Source of the DNA: Erythrobacteraceae bacterium
GTDB taxonomy: Bacteria > Pseudomonadota > Alphaproteobacteria > Sphingomonadales > Sphingomonadaceae
Reading direction: 5' to 3'
Assembly: GCA_027489095.1 (NCBI GenBank)
Contig: JAIYAL010000111.1
Location: forward strand, 1 to 46,752
DNA: 46,752 nt
Shown: piece after piece, positions 41,533 to 46,752 of the stretch
Layout: each line of letters begins with the position of its first letter
Position numbering within the stretch: the stretch's first letter is position 1
Program-made: the position numbers and the translations under genes
Notes under the pieces: model-generated
What the model was told of the DNA's origin: nothing
What the model saw: the letters and a program-made list of their open reading frames with translations, nothing else
Database searches by the model: none

Positions 41533-41541
41533 CAGAAGCGG

Positions 41542-41557
41542 TGTTTCACGTGGAACA
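41542..41557. promoter_or_regulatory. parS: parS site (ParB/Spo0J binding palindrome)
   Basis: On the minus strand the 16 bases read TGTTCCACGTGAAACA, a full match to the bacterial chromosomal parS consensus TGTTNCACGTGAAACA. It sits in the 142-base gap between convergent genes (the ankyrin-like gene and tadA), a typical place for a non-coding segregation site. ParB loads here and spreads; parS sites usually cluster near the replication origin. No parA/parB gene is in the window. Confidence 0.85.
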
Positions 41558-41573
41558 TTGCTTGAATGGGGCC

Positions 41574-42029
41574 TCAGCGGCGTGTCCGGAAGAAGCCGCG
41601 CAGCAGATCGGCCGATTCCGCTTCGCCGATGCCGGTGTAGACCTCGGGGCGGTGCAAGGCCTGGGGTTGCTCGAACACCCGCGCCCCATGCTCGACCGCG
41701 CCGCCCTTGGGGTCGGAGGCGGCGTAGTAGAGGCGGTTGATGCGGGCATGGGCAATGGCGCCGGCGCACATCGCGCAGGGCTCCAGCGTGACCCATAATT
41801 CGCAGCCCGTGAGGCGCTCGTCACCCAGCGCCTGGGCGGCGCGGCGGATCGCGAGGATTTCGGCATGGGCGGTGGGATCATGGTCGGTGCGCGGCGAGTT
41901 GTGCGCCTCGGCAATCACTACGCCGTCCTTGACGATCACCGCGCCGATCGGCACTTCGCCCATGTCCGCCGCCGCCTGTGCTGCCGCGAGGGCACGTTGC
42001 ATCGGCAGAGGGAGCGGCCAGTGGGTCAT
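41574..42029 (-). CDS. tadA: tRNA-specific adenosine deaminase TadA
   Basis: Deaminates adenosine 34 of tRNA-Arg(ACG) to inosine so that it can read CGN codons. The 151-residue product has the cytidine-deaminase zinc site: HAE (H55, E57) and PCAMC (C85, C88). ARINRLYYAASDPKGGA is also typical of TadA. The start at 42029 (MTHWPLPLPM) is preferred; an upstream in-frame ATG adds an Arg-rich stretch with no binding site. It converges on the parS region and is divergent from rpmB. Confidence 0.94.
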   Translation of the reverse strand: MTHWPLPLPMQRALAAAQAAADMGEVPIGAVIVKDGVVIAEAHNSPRTDHDPTAHAEILAIRRAAQALGDERLTGCELWVTLEPCAMCAGAIAHARINRLYYAASDPKGGAVEHGARVFEQPQALHRPEVYTGIGEAESADLLRGFFRTRR

Positions 42030-42070
42030 CCGCCTGCGGCTAGCCGGGGCAGGCCGGACGCGCAACTTGC

Positions 42071-42099
42071 TTGACGATTCGGGTCTGCCCCGTTATGCG
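42071..42099 (+). promoter_or_regulatory. Probable sigma-70-type promoter of rpmB
   Basis: TTGACG (42071-42076) and TATGCG (42094-42099) are 17 bases apart, upstream of rpmB by about 60 bases. The -35 is near consensus and the -10 partial. This position fits a ribosomal protein transcript with a short leader. Confidence 0.45.
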
Positions 42100-42158
42100 C
42101 GCCGCTTTCCTTGCCTAGGCCTGAGCTTAGGCCCGTTTATTACGAGAAGAGACACACC

Positions 42159-42446
42159 ATGTCGCGCATCTGCGAACTGACCGGCAAGGGCCGCATGACC
42201 GGCCACAATGTCAGCCACGCTAACAACAAGACCAAGCGCGTGTTCCTGCCCAACCTGCAGAACGTCACGCTGATGAGCGAGAAGCTCGAGCGCAGCTTCA
42301 AGTTCCGCGTCTCGACCCACGGGCTGCGCTCGGTCGAGCACAATGGCGGGCTCGACAACTGGCTGCTCAAGACCAGCGACGACAAGCTCTCTGTGAGCGC
42401 GCTCAAGGTGAAGCGCGAGCTCGTCAAGGCGCAGGCGGCAGCCTGA
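42159..42446 (+). CDS. rpmB: 50S ribosomal protein L28
   Basis: A component of the large ribosomal subunit. At 95 residues it has the long alphaproteobacterial form, starting [20 protein letters not shown], followed by '[20 protein letters not shown]' and the C-terminal [14 protein letters not shown]. The ATG at 42159 follows AGAAGAGA, and upstream in-frame sequence is not conserved L28 sequence. It is monocistronic, with its own promoter candidate (42071-42099) and a clear terminator at 42485-42510. Confidence 0.97.
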   Translation: MSRICELTGKGRMTGHNVSHANNKTKRVFLPNLQNVTLMSEKLERSFKFRVSTHGLRSVEHNGGLDNWLLKTSDDKLSVSALKVKRELVKAQAAA

Positions 42447-42484
42447 TTCCTGCCCGTCCTTCGGGGCGTAAAGCGGATCGATCA

Positions 42485-42510
42485 AGCGCTCGGGCTTCCG
42501 GGCGCTTTTT
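42485..42510 (+). terminator. Intrinsic terminator of rpmB
   Basis: AGCGCTCGG and CCGGGCGCT pair over nine bases with one G-T step around a GCTT loop, followed directly by TTTTT. It sits 38 bases past the rpmB stop codon, between convergent genes. Confidence 0.85.
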
Positions 42511-42556
42511 CGTTTGTTGGCCCCCTTCGGCGGCCTGACAGCGCAAAGCGCTTTCA

Positions 42557-43525
42557 TCACCCCGGCCAATCAAATCTCACCAGCAGGCTGCGCTGGAAGA
42601 TCGAGAGATTGTCGTCGACGATCAGCCACAGGCTGCCTTTGGCCGGGTCCTGCGCGGAAGGGATGTAGGCGATGCCTTCGAAATTGTCGGCGAAGATCCC
42701 GCCATCAAGGCGTTCGATGATCCGCGCTTGCCAGACTGCGCCCGCCCGGATCGCACCTGGATCGGCGATCGCGATGGCTGTGTCGAACCTTGCGGGAATG
42801 GAGTAGCGCACCCGCCGGAGCAGGATCAGCAAGCGCCCGTCGGGCAGCTGCGTGACATCGACCGGATCGTAGTCTTCCGGCGCAGCGAAGCGGGAAATCA
42901 ACGGCTTGCCCCCTTCCACCGGATCGCCGGGAAAGAGCAACGCATCGTGCAGTGTATTGCTGCCGTCACTGAGGCCCTCGGAGATCACCAGGAAACGCCC
43001 GTCAGCAAGGCGCCCCATTGTCTCGGGGCCGCTGTTTTTGCCCCAGCCCTGCATGTCCGGCGGCGCGCTGATGGTGGGGGTGCCATCGAGGGCGTAGCGG
43101 ACGATGAGGTTGTCAGCTTCGAACCCGGCCCACAACGTGCCCGTAGCAGGGTCGCGGGTCATGGATTCGATGTCGACGAACCCCTCACGCGCGGGCGGCA
43201 TGATGCCGATGAATTGGAAGCTGCCCGGGACCGCGCGCGGCATCGTCCCGGACAGATCGAGATCGAGCCGGAAGGCGCGGTCGGTCGTGGCGATCAGCGT
43301 GGGGCCGTTGCCGGGGGTTAGCGCCGAAAAGCCGCCGACCCACCCATGCGGCGAAGTAAGCTCCCACACGCCGGTGAGCGTCAGCGGACCCGTTACGCCC
43401 TCGCGCTTGGCGAGCGGGGACACCGTCACCACGGCCGGGTCCCAGGAAAAGCCGATATCGCTGCGCAAGAAGGTTCCGGGCGCGAGCCCGGCAACAACAA
43501 GGGCAAGAAGAAGGAAGCGCCGCAT
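42557..43525 (-). CDS. Phytase-like esterase domain protein, exported
   Basis: A 322-residue protein with an N-terminal signal peptide (MRRFLLLALVVAGLAPG) and a beta-propeller-like 'esterase-like activity of phytase' domain (PF13449 type). Typical pieces are 'REGFVDIESMTRDPATGTLW', 'NSGPETMGRLADGRFLVISE' and 'DNFEGIAYIPSA'. Members are periplasmic or secreted with poorly defined phosphoesterase-like activity. A GAGAAGGAAG-like purine stretch is absent before the ATG, so initiation is not obvious. It follows DUF2093 after a hairpin at 43529-43550. Confidence 0.83.
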   Translation of the reverse strand: MRRFLLLALVVAGLAPGTFLRSDIGFSWDPAVVTVSPLAKREGVTGPLTLTGVWELTSPHGWVGGFSALTPGNGPTLIATTDRAFRLDLDLSGTMPRAVPGSFQFIGIMPPAREGFVDIESMTRDPATGTLWAGFEADNLIVRYALDGTPTISAPPDMQGWGKNSGPETMGRLADGRFLVISEGLSDGSNTLHDALLFPGDPVEGGKPLISRFAAPEDYDPVDVTQLPDGRLLILLRRVRYSIPARFDTAIAIADPGAIRAGAVWQARIIERLDGGIFADNFEGIAYIPSAQDPAKGSLWLIVDDNLSIFQRSLLVRFDWPG

Positions 43526-43528
43526 CCG

Positions 43529-43550
43529 CGCAAGGCCATCGGGCCTTGCG
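43529..43550 (-). terminator. Hairpin between DUF2093 gene and phytase-like gene
   Basis: CGCAAGGCC and GGCCTTGCG form a perfect 9-bp stem with an ATCG loop. No T-run follows, so it may be a weak terminator, an attenuator or a transcript-stabilising structure, lying directly before the phytase-like start codon. Confidence 0.45.
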
Positions 43551-43581
43551 GCGATCCGGTCAACCGCGAAGGCTGGGCCGG

Positions 43582-43785
43582 TCAGACGATGCCGAGCAAG
43601 CGGCGCGTGGCGATCTCGGGCGAGGCATAGGCTTCCTGCCGCTCGGCGCTCCAGTAGCGCAGCTCCTGCAGCGCGATCGGTTCACCGGTCACCGCACACA
43701 GCACGTGGCTGCCGGGGCGCAGCACCCGGAAGCTGGAGGGGCCATAGTAGAGCTTGGCCGTCTTGTCGGAGGAATTCATCAGCAT
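43582..43785 (-). CDS. DUF2093 domain protein
   Basis: A 67-residue protein of the alphaproteobacterial DUF2093 family: 'GSHVLCAVTGEPIALQELRY' and 'WSAERQEAYASPEIATRRLL' are its conserved core. The function of the family is unknown. It lies 24 bases downstream of xseA, and the same neighbourhood occurs in many relatives, so it is probably co-transcribed with exonuclease VII. Either the Met at 43785 or the one two codons in could be the start. Confidence 0.88.
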   Translation of the reverse strand: MLMNSSDKTAKLYYGPSSFRVLRPGSHVLCAVTGEPIALQELRYWSAERQEAYASPEIATRRLLGIV

Positions 43786-43809
43786 GAGGCCCGTGATAGC
43801 ACCGCGCGG

Positions 43810-45270
43810 CTAACCGAACAAATCATCTTGGGTGGGCGAAGCGGAAAGCGTGCGTTTGCGCGGGGCCGGGGCCGGGGCCGGGGTCGGGGTCGGCGGAGCT
43901 GGCGGCGCGCTGCCGAGCGGCGCCGCTGCCAGCGTCCCATCGCGGAACTGCACTGCCAGCAGCGCCTCGCTGGCGGCTTCGGCGCGGCTGGTCAGCGCTT
44001 TGCCACTAGCATCGCGGATGATGGCGTAGCCGCGCTCCAAGGGCCTTTCCGGGTGGAGCTGGCTCATCACCCGGGCGAGCGCGGCGAGGCGGTCAGTCCG
44101 CTCGCGCAGGGGGCGCTCGATAAGTGCGAGGGGCATCCGCGCGCGGTCGAGCCGGCGCTGCGCCTCGGCAGCAGAGCGGGAGAGCAGGCTGGGGGAAAGC
44201 CGCGCGGCGACGCCGCTGAGCCGTTCACGGCCTTTCGCCGAACGGTCGCTCAGCGCGCGCCGCAGCCGCTCCGATAGATCATCGAGCCGCTGCGCCTGGG
44301 CCGCAAGCAAGTTCTCCGGGCGCGGCAGCAGGCGGACGCGGGCCGCCAGCCGCTCGCGCCCGAGTTCGACGGGGCGATAGACAGCGCGGCGCTGGCGGGC
44401 GGCGAAATCGGCGAGGGTGAGGGCAAGGTCGGCGCGCACCGGCACCGCCATTTCGGCGGCGGCCGTGGGCGTTGGCGCGCGGCGGTCGGCGGCAAAGTCG
44501 GCAAGCGTGGTATCGGTTTCGTGCCCGACCGCGCTGATCACGGGGATCGAGCATTCGGCGATGGCGCGCACCACCACCTCCTCGTTGAAGCTCCACAAGT
44601 CCTCGACCGACCCGCCCCCGCGCGCGACGATCACCACGTCTGGACGCGGCACTGGCCCGCCGGGTGCAAGCGCAGAAAACCCGCGCACCGCCGCCGCGAC
44701 CTGCTCGGCCGCGCCCTGTCCCTGCACCAGCACCGGCCAGACGAGCACCTGGCTCGGGAAGCGGTCGGCAAGGCGGTGCAGGATGTCGCGGATCACCGCC
44801 CCGGTGGGCGATGTTACCACCCCGATGACCTGCGGCAGGAACGGCAGGGGACGTTTGCGCTCGGGCGCGAACAGGCCTTCGGCAGCTAGCCGCGCGCGGG
44901 TCTTTTCCAGCAGCGCCAGCAGCGCGCCTTCGCCCGCAAGCTCCAGAGAATCGATCACGATCTGGTATTTCGAGCGCCCCGGATAGGTGGTGAGCTTGCC
45001 AGTGGCGATCACCTCCAGCCCGTCTTCCGGACGGAACGACAGGCGCTGCGCACCGCCTTTCCACATCACCCCGTCGATCACCGCGCCTTCATCCTTGAGC
45101 GCACAGTAGAAATGGCCCGAAGCGGCGCGCTTCACGCCCGAAAGCTCGCCGCGCAACCGGACGAAGCCGAAGCGGTCCTCGACCGTGCGCTTGAGCAGCG
45201 CGGATATCTCGCTGATGGTGAGGGGCTGGGCGTTGTCGCCCGGTCTGGTCTCGGCAATCATGTCAGACAT
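43810..45270 (-). CDS. xseA: Exodeoxyribonuclease VII large subunit
   Basis: The large subunit of a bidirectional single-strand DNA exonuclease that works with XseB in repair. The 486-residue product has an N-terminal OB-fold (LTISEISALLKRTVED, FVRLRGELSGVK, SGHFYCALKDE) and the catalytic core 'VARGGGSVEDLWSFNEE' and 'VISAVGHETDTTLADFAAD'. It then has a helical region for XseB binding and a Pro/Ala-rich C-terminal tail. GGAAG seven bases before the ATG supports the start at 45270. DUF2093 follows 24 bases later; purD is divergent across a large inverted repeat. Confidence 0.96.
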   Translation of the reverse strand: MSDMIAETRPGDNAQPLTISEISALLKRTVEDRFGFVRLRGELSGVKRAASGHFYCALKDEGAVIDGVMWKGGAQRLSFRPEDGLEVIATGKLTTYPGRSKYQIVIDSLELAGEGALLALLEKTRARLAAEGLFAPERKRPLPFLPQVIGVVTSPTGAVIRDILHRLADRFPSQVLVWPVLVQGQGAAEQVAAAVRGFSALAPGGPVPRPDVVIVARGGGSVEDLWSFNEEVVVRAIAECSIPVISAVGHETDTTLADFAADRRAPTPTAAAEMAVPVRADLALTLADFAARQRRAVYRPVELGRERLAARVRLLPRPENLLAAQAQRLDDLSERLRRALSDRSAKGRERLSGVAARLSPSLLSRSAAEAQRRLDRARMPLALIERPLRERTDRLAALARVMSQLHPERPLERGYAIIRDASGKALTSRAEAASEALLAVQFRDGTLAAAPLGSAPPAPPTPTPAPAPAPRKRTLSASPTQDDLFG

Positions 45271-45311
45271 ATCGGGGCTTCCATGTGCCGGTTAGCTGTG
45301 ACCAAAGAAGA

Positions 45312-45391
45312 ACGGCCCTTCGACAGGCTGAGGGCGAACGGATAAGGGGATGCCTCAATACCCGTTCGCGCTGAGCCTGTCGAAGCGCCGT
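45312..45391. repeat. Long imperfect inverted repeat of the sphingomonad TTCGACAGGCTCAG type
   Basis: The left arm (45312-45341) and right arm (45361-45391) are complementary at about 27 of 30 positions around a 19-base loop. The core TTCGACAGGCT.AG.GCGAACGG is an abundant dispersed palindrome in sphingomonad and related genomes. It lies between the divergent xseA and purD genes, where a hairpin or cruciform could form. It is a non-autonomous repeat with no coding content. Confidence 0.8.
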
Positions 45392-45417
45392 CCTGACTTT
45401 TGCGCGAGGTTTCGCAC

Positions 45418-46710
45418 ATGAATATCCTTCTCCTTGGTTCGGGAGGCCGCGAACACGCCCTGTCATGGAAGCTGCGGGGGTCGCTTCAATGCGACAGGCT
45501 TTACGCTGCCCCTGGAAATCCCGGCATCGCCGAGGAAGCCGAGCTGGTGGCGATCGAGGCGACGGATCATGATTCGGTGATCGCCTTCTGCCGCGAGCAC
45601 GACATCGGTCTCGTGGTGATCGGCCCTGAAGCGCCGCTGGTGGATGGGCTTTCGGACAGCTTGCGCGGGGCAGGCCTGCCGGTGTTCGGACCCTCGCAGG
45701 CAGCGGCGCAGCTTGAAGGCTCCAAGGGCTTCACCAAGGACTTGTGCGCGCGCGCGGGCATCCCGACCGCCGGTTACGTCCGCACCGCCTCTCTGGAGGA
45801 CGCCCGCGCCGCGCTCGCCCGCTTCGCCGCGCCCTATGTGCTGAAGGCCGATGGCCTCGCGGCAGGCAAGGGCGTGGTGATCGCCGAGACCCTTGCCGAG
45901 GCCGAGGCCGCACTTGCTGACATGTTCGGCGGCGGGTTCGGAAGCGCAGGCGCTGAGGTGGTGATCGAGGAGTTCATGCAAGGCGAGGAGGCCAGCTTCT
46001 TCGCGCTCACCGATGGCACCGCGATTGTTCCCTTCGGTTCGGCGCAGGATCACAAGCGGGTGGGGGACGGCGATGTGGGGCCGAACACCGGCGGGATGGG
46101 CGCCTATTCCCCCGCCCCTGTGCTCACGCCCGAATTGCAGGCGCAGGTGATGGCCGAGATCATCGAACCCACCGTGCGGACGATGCGCGAGGACGGGAAC
46201 CCCTATTCGGGCGTGCTGTTCGCGGGCCTGATGCTTACGGCCGACGGCCCCAAGCTGATCGAATACAACGCCCGATTCGGTGACCCGGAGTGCCAGGTGC
46301 TGATGATGCGTCTGGAGAGCGATCTCGTCGACATCATGTTCGCCTGCGCGCAAGGGGCGCTGGCGGGGATGGAGACGCAGTTCCGCCCGCAGACCGCGCT
46401 GACCGTGGTGATGGCTGCCCGCGGCTACCCCGGGACGCCGGAGAAGGGCGGCGGAATCGCGCTCGGCGAGGCTGAAGCAGCCGGCGCCAAGGTGTTCCAC
46501 GCCGGCACCGCGCTCGCGGACGGCGCGCTGGTGTCAAATGGCGGCCGCGTGCTCAATGTGACGGCGACGGGCGCAAGCGTCACCGAAGCGCAGGCGCGCG
46601 CTTATGCGGCGGTCGATGCGATCACATTTCCGTCCGGCTTCTGCCGCCGCGATATCGGCTGGCGTGAAGTGGCGCGCGAAGCCATGGCCAAGCGCCCGCT
46701 CCAGAATTGA
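45418..46710 (+). CDS. purD: Phosphoribosylamine--glycine ligase
   Basis: An ATP-grasp ligase that joins glycine to phosphoribosylamine in the second step of purine synthesis. The 430-residue product starts [15 protein letters not shown], contains the ATP-grasp segments '[18 protein letters not shown]' and '[14 protein letters not shown]', and has the Mg-binding '[16 protein letters not shown]'. The start at 45418 is preferred because it begins the conserved N-terminus; GAGG lies about 8 bases upstream. It is divergent from xseA and shares a pathway with purH at 17337-18938. Confidence 0.97.
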   Translation: MNILLLGSGGREHALSWKLRGSLQCDRLYAAPGNPGIAEEAELVAIEATDHDSVIAFCREHDIGLVVIGPEAPLVDGLSDSLRGAGLPVFGPSQAAAQLEGSKGFTKDLCARAGIPTAGYVRTASLEDARAALARFAAPYVLKADGLAAGKGVVIAETLAEAEAALADMFGGGFGSAGAEVVIEEFMQGEEASFFALTDGTAIVPFGSAQDHKRVGDGDVGPNTGGMGAYSPAPVLTPELQAQVMAEIIEPTVRTMREDGNPYSGVLFAGLMLTADGPKLIEYNARFGDPECQVLMMRLESDLVDIMFACAQGALAGMETQFRPQTALTVVMAARGYPGTPEKGGGIALGEAEAAGAKVFHAGTALADGALVSNGGRVLNVTATGASVTEAQARAYAAVDAITFPSGFCRRDIGWREVAREAMAKRPLQN

Positions 46711-46728
46711 GCGCCCACAGCGCATGAC

Positions 46729-46743
46729 GACCGCTTTGCGGTC
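46729..46743 (+). terminator. Short hairpin after purD, cut by the window end
   Basis: GACCGC-TTT-GCGGTC forms a 6-bp stem 18 bases past the purD stop, with ATCCCTT following. It may be a weak terminator; the window ends before a T-run could be judged. Confidence 0.35.
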
Positions 46744-46752
46744 ATCCCTTCC

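Noticed and set aside
41541-41798. Plus-strand open frame beginning across the parS site
   Set aside because: Its MFHVEH start is simply parS translated, and the rest lies opposite tadA with no family resemblance.
45112-45345. Plus-strand open frame ending in the inverted repeat
   Set aside because: It lies opposite the 5' part of xseA and ends within the dispersed palindrome; the terminal peptide is the common translation of that repeat.
1-46752. CRISPR array, insertion sequence, prophage or integrase genes
   Set aside because: No regularly spaced repeats with unique spacers, no transposase or integrase motifs, and no terminal inverted repeats with target duplications were seen.

Overview
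The window is a gene-dense, high-GC stretch of a bacterial chromosome. Its protein repertoire looks alphaproteobacterial, most likely order Sphingomonadales and probably Erythrobacteraceae (Erythrobacter/Porphyrobacter-like). The pointers are a CYP153 alkane hydroxylase, a GTTC-N7-GTTC LexA box in front of mmcB, a DUF2093 gene beside xseA, and dispersed palindromes of the 'TTCGACAGGCTCAG' type that are common in sphingomonads. The taxonomic call is inference; no rRNA is present. I see no insertion sequence, prophage or CRISPR array.

Layout. 1-5.8 kb: CYP153 P450 (cut at the window edge), Tat-lipoprotein MsrB, a double PilZ protein, tRNA-Leu(UAA), a CPA2 cation/proton antiporter, a complex palindromic repeat, ihfB and a small GntR regulator. 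6-13 kb: a POT peptide transporter, then an envelope amidohydrolase coupled to a paralogue that has lost every metal ligand, NnrU, a crotonase-fold enzyme and MlaA. 13-21.5 kb: a long minus-strand block with rpe, a heparinase II/III-like gene, purH, a small membrane protein, lipoprotein msrA, zur-like, dxs and a membrane protein. 21.7-28.4 kb: DUF2141 protein, a lipid-related pair (YegS/DAG-kinase-like plus Tam41-like nucleotidyltransferase), divergent Lrp/alanine dehydrogenase, DUF885 metallopeptidase, and tRNA-Arg(CCG) with a duplicated 3' end.

28.5-41.4 kb: SOS-box-controlled mmcB, a fatty acid hydroxylase family protein coupled to a second DUF2141 protein, a large acidic PAS_5-like protein, an envelope quality-control run (M48-TPR protease, DsbA-like, second M48 protease), a LytS/LytTR two-component pair, and a translationally coupled set nadC - membrane protein - RNase T2 - exported ankyrin-like protein. 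41.4-46.7 kb: an 11-bp iteron array next to a perfect parS site, tadA, rpmB, a phytase-like esterase, DUF2093, xseA, a long inverted repeat and purD.

Most genes are housekeeping or cell-envelope functions. The items that best repay a second look are the catalytic/degenerate amidohydrolase pair with a terminator-like hairpin over its ribosome binding site, the Tam41-like/DAG-kinase pair, the parS site with its helically phased iterons, the coupled RNase T2/ankyrin-like pair, and the modular intergenic palindromes that show compensatory stem changes between copies.
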